Below, in pieces: positions 7,629-17,516 of a stretch of 64,000 bases of DNA. How positions within the stretch are numbered: position 1 is the stretch's first letter; each line of letters begins with the position of its first letter. This DNA is from Fontibacillus phaseoli (GTDB lineage: Bacteria > Bacillota > Bacilli > Paenibacillales > Paenibacillaceae). The stretch spans positions 558,001-622,000 of the forward strand of contig NZ_QPJW01000001.1 in the NCBI RefSeq assembly GCF_003337355.1, given 5' to 3'. The translations under genes and the position numbers were made by a program. Under the pieces are notes generated by a model. It ran no database searches and was not told the DNA's origin. It saw only the letters and a program-made list of their open reading frames with translations.

Positions 7629-7660
7629 ATAAAAGTGACGACCCCGTCATTTTTAATATA
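7626..7660. promoter_or_regulatory. Palindromic operator, probably for the TetR protein
   Basis: TGACG and CGTCA flank a 4-base centre. The symmetry extends outward (AAAAG before, TTTTT after, then TATTATA against TAATATA) with few mismatches. It overlaps the -10 box and start site of the tetR promoter, the classic place for autorepression. Confidence 0.7.
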
Positions 7661-7676
7661 TGGGAAAGGAGTTCAT

Positions 7677-8342
7677 ATGCCCAAAGTTCCGAAAGGGTAT
7701 GAAGAGAAGATGCGCAATATGATTCTGGATGCGGCACAGGAGGTGTGCAAGACAAAGCCTGCCTATGAAGTAACTATGAGAGATATTATCCGTCAGACCA
7801 AGCTAAGTGTAGGCAGTGTCTACAGGTATTTTGAAGATATCGATGATATTCTCATAGGCTTAACTAATCGCAACCAGGATCAATATCAATTATGGGCGAA
7901 TTGCGAGCCTTTATTTTCGGAGGATAAAAGCGTACGGGAAGTTATTTTGAAGGTCTTTCATTATTTAGGGGAGTATTTGATCGAATCTATTCCGACCGAA
8001 GGCAAATTTACGTTCGAAATGAATACGAAGTTTCTTGCAAATCCTGAATTATTTAATAAAAAGAAAAGTAAAATTGCCGAGGTTACGGATTTCGAAAAAT
8101 TGATGCAGTATGCCATGGCTTACCTTGCGGGGAAGGTGGAGGACGGTACGTTAAACCCCATAATGCCTTTACCTGACATTTTTTCATTCGCAGTGGCATC
8201 TATGGATGGAATAGTAAGAGATTTGGTCCTCTTCAAATGTTACTCGCTGCCGGGCGAAGATCCCGGAGTATCGCTTGATGAAATATCATTAACTAACGCT
8301 TTAGCCAGAAGCCTCCTTTTTCTTTTAGGGGAGGGGAACTGA
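7677..8342 (+). CDS. TetR/AcrR family transcriptional regulator
   Basis: A 221-residue regulator. Residues about 10-57 form the TetR DNA-binding domain (MILDAAQEV, then YEVTMRDIIRQTKLSVGSVYRYFEDIDDIL). The remainder is an all-helical ligand and dimer domain with no recognisable ligand signature. The ATG at 7677 follows AAAGGAG; an upstream in-frame ATG at 7587 is rejected because it precedes the promoter. The gene is first in an apparent operon with an ABC ATPase and an FtsX-type permease, so it probably represses their expression until a substrate, perhaps a toxic compound or peptide, appears. Confidence 0.93.
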   Translation: MPKVPKGYEEKMRNMILDAAQEVCKTKPAYEVTMRDIIRQTKLSVGSVYRYFEDIDDILIGLTNRNQDQYQLWANCEPLFSEDKSVREVILKVFHYLGEYLIESIPTEGKFTFEMNTKFLANPELFNKKKSKIAEVTDFEKLMQYAMAYLAGKVEDGTLNPIMPLPDIFSFAVASMDGIVRDLVLFKCYSLPGEDPGVSLDEISLTNALARSLLFLLGEGN

Positions 8343-8381
8343 TATTTAGGAATTAATGACAAAAGACTGGAGACCGGACAC

Positions 8382-9086
8382 ATGAAACCATTCATAGAAA
8401 TAGAAAAAGTTAACCGTCAGTATATGGTAGGAGAAATGACTGTAAACGCAATTCATGAGATGGATTTTGTGATTGAAAAAGGAGAATTTGTCGTTATTCT
8501 TGGTCCGTCCGGATCCGGAAAAAGTACGCTTTTGAACTTGTTGGGAGGAATGGATCAAGCAACCTCGGGTAATATTTTCATCGATGGGGTGAATATTGCC
8601 CATTTTTCGCTGGATCAACTCGGCCTTTATCGCCGTAATGATATTGGTTTTGTGTTTCAGTTTTACAATCTCATTCCCAATTTGACAGCCAAAGAAAATG
8701 TCGATGTATCGAAGAAGCTTTGCCAACACGCACTTGAAAGCACGGAGATACTGAATGCCGTGGGCCTTGGTCACCGGATTCATCACTTTCCTGCAGAACT
8801 TTCGGGCGGTGAGCAGCAGCGGGTATCCATTGCCAGAGCCATTTGTAAAAATCCAAAGCTACTGTTATGCGACGAGCCAACCGGGGCCCTTGACAGTGTT
8901 ACGGGGGCGCTTGTAATGACAACGCTCCGGGATGTCAGCAAGAAGAACGGCCAGACGGTCATCATTGTGACTCACAATGCCGCAATTGCGGATACAGCCG
9001 ATAAAGTCATTCGTCTTAAGGACGGCAAGGTAGTCGAGGTAGTAATCAATGAGTCGCCGCTTTCCATGAGTGAGGTGTGCTGGTGA
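8382..9086 (+). CDS. ABC transporter ATP-binding protein, MacB/LolD type
   Basis: A 234-residue ATPase. Walker [10 protein letters not shown] is at 41-49, the Q-loop [10 protein letters not shown] at about 90-99, the signature LSGGEQQ at 140-146, Walker [13 protein letters not shown] from 160, and the H-loop at IVTHN. The DEPTGALD form and the pairing with an FtsX-like permease put it in the MacB/LolD/YxdL group, which drives mechanotransmission or peptide and antibiotic export rather than import. It overlaps the permease start at TGATG. Confidence 0.95.
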   Translation: MKPFIEIEKVNRQYMVGEMTVNAIHEMDFVIEKGEFVVILGPSGSGKSTLLNLLGGMDQATSGNIFIDGVNIAHFSLDQLGLYRRNDIGFVFQFYNLIPNLTAKENVDVSKKLCQHALESTEILNAVGLGHRIHHFPAELSGGEQQRVSIARAICKNPKLLLCDEPTGALDSVTGALVMTTLRDVSKKNGQTVIIVTHNAAIADTADKVIRLKDGKVVEVVINESPLSMSEVCW

Positions 9087-11371
9087 TGATTTTACCCCAA
9101 AAAATGTTTCGGGACATTTGGAGCGCCAAAGCGCAATTTATTACCATCATCATTATCGTAGCTTGTGGAGTATTTACATTTGTCGGGGCTATCACGGTTG
9201 GCAACCGCCTGGAGAAGAGCGTTATGAGCTTTTATGATAAGACCAGGATGAATGATATCTGGATCAATGCCGAAAATATTGAGGACAAGGATATACTCAA
9301 CATTAGAAATCTTCCTGGAGTTGAAGAGGCACAGGGAAGAAATGTATTGAAGGTACATTCCGGCAATCGAAGCATTGAATTGTTCATCCTCAATGAGAAT
9401 AAGCTTGCTCAGCCTTTTCCAATCACGGGTGAATCTTTTCGCTCCGGCGAGAGCGGCATTTGGCTGGATCGGGAGTATGCCTCAGCCAATGCGATTGAGG
9501 TAGGGGACACCATAAAATTTACTTCCGATAATAACAGCACCGTGAAAATGGCTGTAAAAGGTTTGGTTATGAGCCCGGAAAAATTGATAGATATCTCTTC
9601 GGAGACATTGTCGACCCGGCACGATCTCTACGGTTATGGCTTTATCGGGGAACAAGCCGCCCGCCAATTCATCCATGTGACCGGTTATAATCAGATTTTG
9701 TTAAAGGTAATGGCAGGAGCGGATCAGCAAAACATTATTACTCAAACCGAAACGGTTTTGGGAAGTAAATATTTAAACAGCATCACTCATGAGGACCATA
9801 CAAGCACCGTTGGTGCCGCAAGTCAAATTGCCCAATTCAAAACGTTGGCTTATGTCACTCCGTTGCTGTTTTTTGTTCTTGCGGTACTCGTGGTTGCCAG
9901 TACCATGAGCAGACTTATCAGCAATCAAAGAATACAGATTGGCACTTTGATGTCCCTGGGATTCTCCGCCCGTCAGATTAGATGGCATTATATGTGTTTT
10001 GGACTGTTTTTAGGGTTTACAGGGAGTCTTATCGGGATGGCGGCGGGGTACTTTGGAATTCCCATGATTTTCATGAGAACGTTAACCCAGTCCTTTATAT
10101 TACCCCAGTGGATCGTTTCTTTCCCTTTAGAATCTTTGTTTGCCATTGTCGCCATGTACGGATGCTGCATCCTTGCTGTGTTAATGGCCTGCGGCAAGAA
10201 ACTTAAGGAATCGCCGGCGTCAGTATTAAGAGGGAGCATACAGACCCGCCGCCAAAAGTCGATGGCAGGTAAGGCTTCCAAAGCTCGGCTTTCCTTTGAA
10301 AATCTCTGGATTTTCAGGAATTTAAAAGCTCACAAATTACGTGGTTTTATGGGAATCATCGGTGCCTTTGGTTGTGCTTTTTTGATTTTGTTTGGTTTTG
10401 CCAATATTGATTCGAGCAACAAATCTATCCTCGTTGAATTTGAACAGCAATACCGTTTTACCTATAAAGCGGACATACAGTCTTCGGATGCAGCTTCTTT
10501 GCCAGTTCCTGGTCCGGCCGAGGACGCGGTGCAGTACATACAGGAATCCAGGATTCAGATAAAATCGGATCGGGCGGTAAGAAATTTGCCGGTTACAGTG
10601 ATGGGTTCGGGGGATTACATAAACTTAAATCATGCAGACGGCAACTCCGTGACCAATTCCTCAGACGGAATTATTTTATCAGAAAGAACTGCGGATGTTT
10701 TAGGTGTGACAAAGGGGAATTCAATTCAGCTGAAGATAGCTGACGATGAATGGAGGGATGTAAAGGTAGCGGAAACGATTAAGGCTCCCGTAGCAAATCA
10801 TGCTTATGTTTACGGGGAAACTTGGGAGAAGATGGGGGCTCAGTTTGTTGTTACATCTCTTTTGATTGGGGATCAGGCAGATTTAGGGATGATTAAAGAG
10901 CATTATCCGGTTACTCAAATCGTTTCTAAAGAAGAAATGAAAAATGCAAATCTGAAATTAAACGAAGGCGTATTTGCCTCCGCTGCGGGACTTACCATTG
11001 CAGCCGTTTTTTTGGGAATTGCCGTGATCTATAGCTTGGGCTTGATTAACCTTACGGAAATGGCGCGGGAATTGGCCACATTAAAGGTTCTAGGCTTTAA
11101 TCAGCGGGAAATTCGGACCCTGTTGTCCCGGGAAAATATAATGCTAACGTGGATTGGCATAGTGCTGGCCGTTCCATTGGGCAGTGGGGCTATCCACGCC
11201 CTCGAAAAGTTAAGTACGAGCGAAAGCGTTATGTTGTTTCCTACAGTAAGAATTTCAAGTTATCTCATTGCAGTTGCCATCACACTTTTGTGCTCATTTG
11301 CCGTAAACAGGCTAATCAGCAGAAAGATTAAGCAAATTGATATGGTTACTTCATTAAAAGCGATAGATTAA
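9086..11371 (+). CDS. FtsX-like ABC transporter permease (two-domain)
   Basis: A permease of about 761 residues built of two FtsX-like units. Each has a membrane helix (first at about residues 15-37), a large extracellular part and a group of three C-terminal helices. The first helix group starts near YVTPLLFFVLAVLVVASTMS and the last near ASAAGLTIAAVFLGIAVIYS. The conserved LMSLGFSARQIRWHY and LKVLGFNQREIRTLLSRE segments are the coupling-helix regions typical of FtsX permeases. Start choice: ATG 9086, with GTG 9077 and 9083 as alternatives; TGA of the ATPase overlaps this ATG. Its extracellular parts would bind substrate or a partner. No accessory substrate-binding gene is adjacent. Confidence 0.93.
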   Translation: MILPQKMFRDIWSAKAQFITIIIIVACGVFTFVGAITVGNRLEKSVMSFYDKTRMNDIWINAENIEDKDILNIRNLPGVEEAQGRNVLKVHSGNRSIELFILNENKLAQPFPITGESFRSGESGIWLDREYASANAIEVGDTIKFTSDNNSTVKMAVKGLVMSPEKLIDISSETLSTRHDLYGYGFIGEQAARQFIHVTGYNQILLKVMAGADQQNIITQTETVLGSKYLNSITHEDHTSTVGAASQIAQFKTLAYVTPLLFFVLAVLVVASTMSRLISNQRIQIGTLMSLGFSARQIRWHYMCFGLFLGFTGSLIGMAAGYFGIPMIFMRTLTQSFILPQWIVSFPLESLFAIVAMYGCCILAVLMACGKKLKESPASVLRGSIQTRRQKSMAGKASKARLSFENLWIFRNLKAHKLRGFMGIIGAFGCAFLILFGFANIDSSNKSILVEFEQQYRFTYKADIQSSDAASLPVPGPAEDAVQYIQESRIQIKSDRAVRNLPVTVMGSGDYINLNHADGNSVTNSSDGIILSERTADVLGVTKGNSIQLKIADDEWRDVKVAETIKAPVANHAYVYGETWEKMGAQFVVTSLLIGDQADLGMIKEHYPVTQIVSKEEMKNANLKLNEGVFASAAGLTIAAVFLGIAVIYSLGLINLTEMARELATLKVLGFNQREIRTLLSRENIMLTWIGIVLAVPLGSGAIHALEKLSTSESVMLFPTVRISSYLIAVAITLLCSFAVNRLISRKIKQIDMVTSLKAID

Positions 11372-11571
11372 TGCTTATGCGTCATCCATCTATTTTGCAG
11401 GATAAGGATCGCATGGCTGCGCGTAAGTGCGGCTGTGCGATTTGTATATTTTGGCATGCCGTGGTTCTATTTAAGTGGTAAAATACTCTTGTACGTCCTA
11501 TTGAAATGTGAATTGTTTCTCAAATGTATTTGATTTTGCTAATCCGGCTTATTTTAGGAGGAGGATGAGTT

Positions 11572-12651
11572 ATGGATCACAAATATCATGTGCAGCGCGA
11601 GGTCACTACATATTATAGGCATATACCGCATGTGCCGGAGCATTTCACCGTCAATCCGCTACTGCTGAGCGGAATGAGCGAGAAAGACTTCGTCATGTCG
11701 TTTCGGCAATTTACCGGGATCATGGGTCGCATGTATCGCGATATGGAGTTAAGACCCGAGGCATACGGGGTAATGATAGTCGATATTAATCTGGTCAATG
11801 AAAATAAAGAGGACGGCAATTTAGCGAAAGCCTCCTGGCGCTCCGTTAAGCGGTTAGGCGATGTGATCGCCGCAATTGGTAAGCTCGGTGAATCGGCTGT
11901 CTGCGGGCTGAAAATTACGGTTGCCGATTTCAAAACAGCTCTGAAAAAGGTGAATAAAGTTCACCTCATCTTAAGCAGGCTAATGGATTTCGGATTTACG
12001 ATCGGCGGGTTTGACGGAGATAAGATAGCAAAGCATGCAGAATCTATTGTAATCACTTTCCCCGATAATCCTCTGCTGATGACTGTGATCAAGGCCTATG
12101 CGTTGACAGATTCGTTTCAGGGGAATGATCCGCACGAGTTTTATTATTTTGATTATAAACGGGTTGCGGAACGGGCTAAGCTGCCTGAATATTGCACGGT
12201 ACGGGATCTTGCTGCGCTGCTTGATGAGAATAACGGAGAGTTGCTGCTTGCGCTTAATAGCTATTTCGCAGATCAAATAAAATTGGCAGCGCATTATAAG
12301 GACGATACAATAGAGTATTATCTCAAAAATAAACGGGTTGCGCGTTATATCATTGATTTTCATACGTTAGAGGTTCAGGTTATCTTGAAGCTGAAAAACA
12401 TGGACAACTATCTGGACCTGGTCCAGAGTTTGCCGCCCGGCTTGCGGTGCTATTTTGAACGGGACGGTTGCCATTACTGCGGTTTTCAGAATGCGACCGT
12501 CGACTGGTGCAAATTCCGGTTAAGCTGGACGCTCGACGGCAGGAGACGGAATGCATGCAGTTTTGAAAGCTTTAACTTTAATCAGCCTCGCTCCGAGGAT
12601 GCAGAACCTATGATGAAATTGATGATGAGAGAATATCAAATCCCAGGGTAG
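11572..12651 (+). CDS. Conserved protein of unknown function with C-terminal cysteine cluster
   Basis: A 359-residue soluble protein. I do not recognise a named family. The N-terminal part ([21 protein letters not shown]) and middle are helical with a block [17 protein letters not shown]. The final 70 residues contain [20 protein letters not shown], a [12 protein letters not shown] segment and a last Cys, suggesting a small metal site or zinc-ribbon-like fold. The ATG has a good AGGAGGAGG site. Only 14 bp separate it from ung, so the two are probably co-transcribed. No signal peptide or membrane helix is seen. Confidence 0.7.
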   Translation: MDHKYHVQREVTTYYRHIPHVPEHFTVNPLLLSGMSEKDFVMSFRQFTGIMGRMYRDMELRPEAYGVMIVDINLVNENKEDGNLAKASWRSVKRLGDVIAAIGKLGESAVCGLKITVADFKTALKKVNKVHLILSRLMDFGFTIGGFDGDKIAKHAESIVITFPDNPLLMTVIKAYALTDSFQGNDPHEFYYFDYKRVAERAKLPEYCTVRDLAALLDENNGELLLALNSYFADQIKLAAHYKDDTIEYYLKNKRVARYIIDFHTLEVQVILKLKNMDNYLDLVQSLPPGLRCYFERDGCHYCGFQNATVDWCKFRLSWTLDGRRRNACSFESFNFNQPRSEDAEPMMKLMMREYQIPG

Positions 12652-12665
12652 AGGGAGAGAGCAGA

Positions 12666-13340
12666 ATGTTTGGAAACGATTGGGATGAAATGCTTCACGG
12701 TGAAGTGGAGCAGCCTTATTTTAGGGAACTTATGAGCTGGCTTGACGGGGAGTACGAACATCAAGTCGTTTATCCGCCAAGGGAGTTTTTATTTCAGGCA
12801 TTGAAGTTGACCGGCTATGCCGAAACAAAGGTAATCCTATTGGGACAGGATCCTTATCATGGACCGGGCCAGGCGCATGGGCTTAGCTTTTCCGTGTTGC
12901 CGGGAGTCCGCATTCCTCCGTCACTGCGCAATATGTATAAGGAATTATCGAGCGACCTGGAGTGTCCGATCCCCGCGACGGGAACTTTGACGTCATGGGC
13001 GGAGCAAGGGGTTCTCTTGCTTAATACGGTCCTTACCGTGAGGGACGGGGAGCCCGGATCTCATCAGGGGAAAGGCTGGGAGAAGTTTACGGATGCCGTG
13101 ATCGGAGCATTGAACCGCCGGGAAAAGCCGGTTGCGTTCGTGTTGTGGGGAAGCCACGCCCAGAGAAAGATAGGAATGATCGACACATCCAAGCATGCGG
13201 TGATATCTTCACCGCATCCCAGTCCTTTGTCCGCAAGAAGAGGGTTTTTCGGGAGCCGTCCGTTTTCCCGGATCAATCTTTTTTTGGAAGAGCATGGAGA
13301 GACGCCCGTGAACTGGTTAGCAGATATAGCAGATGCTTAA
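12666..13340 (+). CDS. ung: Uracil-DNA glycosylase, family 1
   Basis: A 224-residue enzyme, normal length for bacterial Ung. Motif [18 protein letters not shown] at 60-77 holds the water-activating Asp62. LLLNTVLTV is the uracil-specificity Asn region, and the HPSPLS motif near 184 holds the catalytic His and the leucine-intercalation loop. It removes uracil from DNA in base-excision repair. It follows a protein of unknown function by 14 bp and precedes a surface-protein gene with its own ribosome site. Confidence 0.97.
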   Translation: MFGNDWDEMLHGEVEQPYFRELMSWLDGEYEHQVVYPPREFLFQALKLTGYAETKVILLGQDPYHGPGQAHGLSFSVLPGVRIPPSLRNMYKELSSDLECPIPATGTLTSWAEQGVLLLNTVLTVRDGEPGSHQGKGWEKFTDAVIGALNRREKPVAFVLWGSHAQRKIGMIDTSKHAVISSPHPSPLSARRGFFGSRPFSRINLFLEEHGETPVNWLADIADA

Positions 13341-13472
13341 GAATTTTAATAGGACCAAGGTCGTGTTTTTTAAGGAAAAGGTTACTAAAATTCTCCTAAA
13401 AGCCGATATACAACGCATAGGCCTGGAGAGGAAGGATTTCCGCCAAAAGATGGATCAAAAGGAGAGAAATGA

Positions 13473-15695
13473 ATGACTGCAAAAAAGAAATTGACAGGAT
13501 GGCTCCTGATGCTCACATTGCTGCTAGTCACTGTGTTTCCGAATGGCGCTATTGCGGCCGCAAACGATGTAGTTGCGATTGACATCGAAGGATCAGGGAC
13601 GACGCTTGAGCTCACTGTGGGAAAGACGAAACAGCTTAAATTATGGGGTACGGTTGAAGGCTCCTCGGTAAAGCGCGACTTGACGAATTCCGTTACCTGG
13701 ACGTCCAGTGACGGTGAAACCATTAAAGTAACAAATGGCTTCTTAACGGCGTTGAAAGCGGGCACCGTAACGATCCGTGCGGATCATGCCCAAGGCGCGA
13801 CTTCGACGATTGAAGTAAAAGCAAAGGATTCCTATAAAGAATTGAGTCTGGAATATGCTCAGGACGGGAAATATAGCCTGGGGGTCAGCGAAAATCCAAC
13901 CGTAAAAGCACTGGCCGCGATTCAGGGCTCCGAAGCTACGAAGGACGTTACCGCGGATGCGGAATGGTCCAGTTCGAACTCGAGCGTATTGACGATCGAA
14001 AAAGGTAAACTTACCCTTGTCGGGGAAGGTACGGCTACCGTTACCGCGAAATATTCGGGGCTTACCGCCACATTCACCGCAAAGGTCAACTCGCCTTATT
14101 CGAAATTGAAATTGAAATTCTTGAACAACGATAAAGAATTGTCTGCCGAAGACATTGAGCTTGTAGTCGGTGATGATAAAGCTACCTTGCAGGCCTGGTC
14201 GACCCTCGCCAGCGACAGCTCCGAGTTGGAAGTTACGGATAAAGCAACCTGGACGTCTTCCGACAAAGGGGTAGTTACGGTGGAAGGCGGCAAAATCAAG
14301 GTGCTGGCTATCGGTAAAGCGACCCTTACCGCTGAATATCTTGGCGTGAAGGCTCAAACCGACATTTACGTCCGCGCACCTTATGAAGCGATTTTGCTCG
14401 ATCCTTCGGCCGACCAGTCGATGTTTATCGGTGAGACACTGAAGGTAGAGGCCGAGGTTAGAAGCGGTGCCAACAATTCGGAAGACGTAACTTCGAAAGC
14501 GACCTGGACGTCCTCCAATCCGCTTGCGGCAACGGTGTCTGGCGGAGAAGTTTCTGCCAAGGCCACAGGAACCGCGACTATTAAAGTAAGTCATTCGGGC
14601 ATTAGCAAATCATTCAAGGTTACCGTTAATTCGACGATCACCAAACTGACTACGGAGAAGACGGAACTGGAACTTTATAAAGGCGAATCCCTTAGCTTTC
14701 CGAAAGTAACGGGAACCAAGCTTGACGATGAACAAGTGGATTTCAGCAAAGAAGTAACCTGGACATCCGGCGACGATAAAATCGCCAAAGTGGAAGACGG
14801 GAAGATCGTTGGCGTGGGCAAGGGCGAGGTTACCTTGACAGCCAAGCTGCCTGAGTCCAAAGTTACTTCGGGTACTGCTTCTCCGATTCGCAGCGCTTCG
14901 GTCACGGTGAAGCTTACCGTAAAGGAGAAAGTGCTGGCTTTGATTAGCGAAGAAGAAAGACTTAGCGCTGTGATCGGCGAAGATACCAGACTTCCGGTAG
15001 TGACCGCTGTTTGGGAAGACGGGGAAGAGTCGAGCGTGCCCGACTCGATCGAGTGGAGCGTATCCGGCTCCAATGCTGTTATCAAAACCACGTCTACGGG
15101 CAAAGTACTGAAGGGATTGACGAAAGGATCGGCAACTCTCAAAGGAACGTATTCGAATAAAACGATTAGCATCCCGGTTACCATAGAGCCGAAGATCGTT
15201 AAAGTTGTCGTTGATCCGGTCAATATTGACCTGAATATCAAAAAGTCAAAATCGATTAAGGTAACGGGATTCTATAAAGATGGCAAGAAGGTTAACCTGT
15301 CCAGCAAAGTCGGATGGGAATCCTCGAACAGCGGAGTCGCAATGATTTCATCGACCTCAGTCAAGGCCGTAGCCGAGGGAACCGCGACGCTGAAAGGTTT
15401 TTACCAAGGGCATAATTTAAGCGTGAAAGTCAACGTAATTCCTAAGCTTGTAAAGCTTACGGTGGATGAGAAAAGTTTGAAATTGGCTCCGGGTTCCGCC
15501 AAAACGGTAGTTTTGACGGCGCAATACGATAACGGCAACAAGCCGTCCGTCACCGGAAGCGCCACTTGGACTAGTTCCAAGCCTTCCGTAGCCAAAGTAA
15601 CGGCCGGAAAGATTGAAGCGGTTGCCAAGGGCAGCGCTACAATCAAAGCGGTCTACGGCGGAAAGACAGTAACGGTCCGCGTAACGGTTAAATAG
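13473..15695 (+). CDS. Secreted protein with eight bacterial Ig-like (Big_2) domains
   Basis: A 740-residue protein with a Sec signal peptide (KKKLTGWLLMLTLLLVTVFPNGAIAAA, cleavage near residue 27-29). Eight repeats of about 85 residues follow, each marked by a tryptophan motif such as ATWTSSD, then a G.A.L or G.ATV.A segment, e.g. GKATLTAEYLGV. These are Big_2 beta-sandwich domains used as spacers or adhesion modules. No LPXTG, SLH or choline-binding module is visible; the protein ends in the last Ig repeat. It may therefore be released or held by unknown contacts. A strong terminator follows directly. Confidence 0.93.
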   Translation: MTAKKKLTGWLLMLTLLLVTVFPNGAIAAANDVVAIDIEGSGTTLELTVGKTKQLKLWGTVEGSSVKRDLTNSVTWTSSDGETIKVTNGFLTALKAGTVTIRADHAQGATSTIEVKAKDSYKELSLEYAQDGKYSLGVSENPTVKALAAIQGSEATKDVTADAEWSSSNSSVLTIEKGKLTLVGEGTATVTAKYSGLTATFTAKVNSPYSKLKLKFLNNDKELSAEDIELVVGDDKATLQAWSTLASDSSELEVTDKATWTSSDKGVVTVEGGKIKVLAIGKATLTAEYLGVKAQTDIYVRAPYEAILLDPSADQSMFIGETLKVEAEVRSGANNSEDVTSKATWTSSNPLAATVSGGEVSAKATGTATIKVSHSGISKSFKVTVNSTITKLTTEKTELELYKGESLSFPKVTGTKLDDEQVDFSKEVTWTSGDDKIAKVEDGKIVGVGKGEVTLTAKLPESKVTSGTASPIRSASVTVKLTVKEKVLALISEEERLSAVIGEDTRLPVVTAVWEDGEESSVPDSIEWSVSGSNAVIKTTSTGKVLKGLTKGSATLKGTYSNKTISIPVTIEPKIVKVVVDPVNIDLNIKKSKSIKVTGFYKDGKKVNLSSKVGWESSNSGVAMISSTSVKAVAEGTATLKGFYQGHNLSVKVNVIPKLVKLTVDEKSLKLAPGSAKTVVLTAQYDNGNKPSVTGSATWTSSKPSVAKVTAGKIEAVAKGSATIKAVYGGKTVTVRVTVK

Positions 15696-15709
15696 ACAGC
15701 AAGTTTGCG

Positions 15710-15745
15710 GCAGTCTACCTTCATGGTGAAGGCAGGCTGCTTTTT
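15710..15745 (+). terminator. Terminator after the Ig-like protein gene
   Basis: GCAGTCTACCTT (15710-15721) pairs with AAGGCAGGCTGC (15729-15740) with one internal mismatch, followed by five T. Confidence 0.85.
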
Positions 15746-15826
15746 CATTGGAAACATTTACTGTAAAGCGGGTATCAGCCTGTGCTATATTAATAAAAAG
15801 GATTTGGAAAGAGGAATTTAACACCT

Positions 15827-16735
15827 ATGATCAGACGCAATTGGCTTCGGACGCAACGAGTATTGCTTTGGATTTGCCTTGTTGTACTTTGTACTTTATT
15901 TTCCGGATGCTCCTTGGAATTGGTCGATATTTCCACCCAGGAGAGCAAAGACTCATCTTCTTCATCCATAACTTCGCAGAACCGGCTGAGGGTCATTTTT
16001 TTGGACGTTGGTCAGGGGGCATCACAGCTCTTGATTAGTCCGTCCGGAAGCACGATGCTGATTGATGCGGGCAACAATGACCGGGAGCAACAAATGGTGG
16101 ATTACTTGCGGCAGTACGGTGTCGATCATCTTGATGTGATTCTTGGCACGCACCCGGATGCGGATCATATCGGCGGGTTGGATGTCGTGATCGACCATTA
16201 TGAGGTGGGCGCAATCTATATGCCGAAAATCCAGGCAAACACCAAGACGTTTGAGTCCTTGCTGGAGTCTATCCGGGATAAAGGACTCAAGGTCAAAACG
16301 GCGCAGGCCGGTCTGCAGTTGGAATGGGACGACCAAGTGCAAGTAGAAATGATTGCCCCGGTTGAATATAGCGAGGACAGCAACAACATGAGCGCCGTGC
16401 TGAAAGTGACCTATGGGGAAACCTCATTTCTGCTGACCGGCGATGCCGAGCGCGAAAGCGAGAAGGCCATGCTTGCCTCGGGCAAGGATTTGTCGGCCGA
16501 TGTGCTTCTGGTTGGACATCACGGTTCAAAGTCGTCTACGTCGCTGACTTTTTTGCAGCAGGTTGCTCCTAAGTTTGCGGTCATCCAAGTAGGGGAGAAC
16601 TCTTACGGACATCCCAAGCAGGAGATCCTCAACCGTTTGAGCAAAAACGGAACTCAGGTTTATCGCAATGATCTTCAGGGGACGATTGAGTTTGCATCGG
16701 ACGGGCAGCATTACGAGATCACGACGGAGAGGTGA
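15827..16735 (+). CDS. ComEC-like metallo-beta-lactamase-fold lipoprotein
   Basis: A 302-residue protein. The lipobox LFSGC places the lipid-carrying Cys at 28; a Ser-rich linker follows. Residues 52-300 form an MBL-fold domain of the kind found at the end of the competence protein ComEC: FLDVGQGASQLL, THPDADHIGG (metal ligands at 108-114), LLTGDAERESE, and VLLVGHHGSKSSTS. It is probably a secreted, surface-tethered hydrolase acting on DNA or another phosphodiester; the true substrate is unknown. The next gene encodes DUF3006, a regular neighbour of such proteins. Confidence 0.9.
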   Translation: MIRRNWLRTQRVLLWICLVVLCTLFSGCSLELVDISTQESKDSSSSSITSQNRLRVIFLDVGQGASQLLISPSGSTMLIDAGNNDREQQMVDYLRQYGVDHLDVILGTHPDADHIGGLDVVIDHYEVGAIYMPKIQANTKTFESLLESIRDKGLKVKTAQAGLQLEWDDQVQVEMIAPVEYSEDSNNMSAVLKVTYGETSFLLTGDAERESEKAMLASGKDLSADVLLVGHHGSKSSTSLTFLQQVAPKFAVIQVGENSYGHPKQEILNRLSKNGTQVYRNDLQGTIEFASDGQHYEITTER

Positions 16736-16741
16736 AGCGAG

Positions 16742-16954
16742 GTGAGCGCCATTGTGGAAGGGTTCGAGGGGGATATTTGCATCCTTGAAATCGAAGGGCA
16801 AAGGCAAGATGTATCCAGGCAACAAGTGGATGACCGCGTCAAGGCCGGGGATGTCGTTCTCTGGAACGGGGAACAATGGATACCCGATCTGGAGCTGACG
16901 GAGGAACGCACCCGAAAAATCAAAAAATTGATGGACGAAGTTTGGGAAGATTGA
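16742..16954 (+). CDS. DUF3006 family protein
   Basis: A 70-residue protein starting at GTG 16742, only 6 bp after the lipoprotein gene, with GAGGTGA upstream. It contains the DUF3006 pattern AIVEGFEGDICILEIEGQ, then a VKAGDVVLWNGEQW segment and a charged C-terminal helix (EERTRKIKKLMDEVW). DUF3006 proteins frequently accompany or are fused to ComEC-like MBL proteins, and this arrangement supports a working partnership; their function is unknown. Confidence 0.85.
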   Translation: MSAIVEGFEGDICILEIEGQRQDVSRQQVDDRVKAGDVVLWNGEQWIPDLELTEERTRKIKKLMDEVWED

Positions 16955-16981
16955 TTACATAAACCGGAGGAGAGATGAAGA

Positions 16982-17500
16982 ATGTTGAAAAAACCGCAGG
17001 CCGGAGAATATGCAACTCATTTTGAAACTTATATTCAGAAGGTACCGGAAGGAAATCTGTCGTCCCTTCTGGAAAAACAGGTTGATGAGATTATCCAGCT
17101 ATTGGGTAACCTCTCGGAGGAAGATGGCGCATACAGATACGCGGAAGGGAAATGGAGTCTTAAGGAAGTGCTGGGACATATTTCGGATACGGAACGTGTC
17201 ATGAGTTACCGACTGCTTCGTATAGCCCGGGGAGATACGACTCCTTTGCCGGGGTTTGAGGAAAATTTGTTTGTCGGCCATGCGAAGGCGGACCGCCTTA
17301 CGGTGAACGAGCTGCTCCAGGATTTTGCGGCCGTGCGGATTGCGACGTTATCGCTGATTCGCCAGCTTGATGACGATGCCTGGGAACGCACCGGAACGTG
17401 CAGCGAGCATCCGTGCTCGGCCCTGGCGCTCGCATACATCATCGCCGGGCATGCTATTCATCATGTCGCAATCCTCCAAGAACGTTATTTGCAAAAATAA
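16982..17500 (+). CDS. DinB-family (YfiT-like) putative metal-dependent hydrolase
   Basis: A 172-residue four-helix protein of the DinB/YfiT superfamily. Histidines expected to bind metal occur in LKEVLGHISDTERV and in the C-terminal IIAGHAIHHVAILQERY, the usual H...H..xH triad. In Gram-positive bacteria such proteins include bacillithiol S-transferases (BstA/YfiT), so a role in thiol-dependent detoxification is possible, not shown. The ATG is preceded by CGGAGGAGAG about 13 bases upstream. It ends just before a bidirectional terminator shared with manA. Confidence 0.85.
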   Translation: MLKKPQAGEYATHFETYIQKVPEGNLSSLLEKQVDEIIQLLGNLSEEDGAYRYAEGKWSLKEVLGHISDTERVMSYRLLRIARGDTTPLPGFEENLFVGHAKADRLTVNELLQDFAAVRIATLSLIRQLDDDAWERTGTCSEHPCSALALAYIIAGHAIHHVAILQERYLQK

Positions 17501-17516
17501 TTTTTCAGGTAAAGAA

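Noticed and set aside
11372..11571. Possible terminator or regulator in the gap after the permease gene
   Set aside because: An ATCGCA/TGCGAT inverted repeat exists but lacks a T-run and is short; nothing firm can be stated.
13743..14594. Long - strand open frame of 283 codons
   Set aside because: Antisense to the Ig-like repeat protein; residues such as repeated F, G and R reflect the reversed codons of the repeats.
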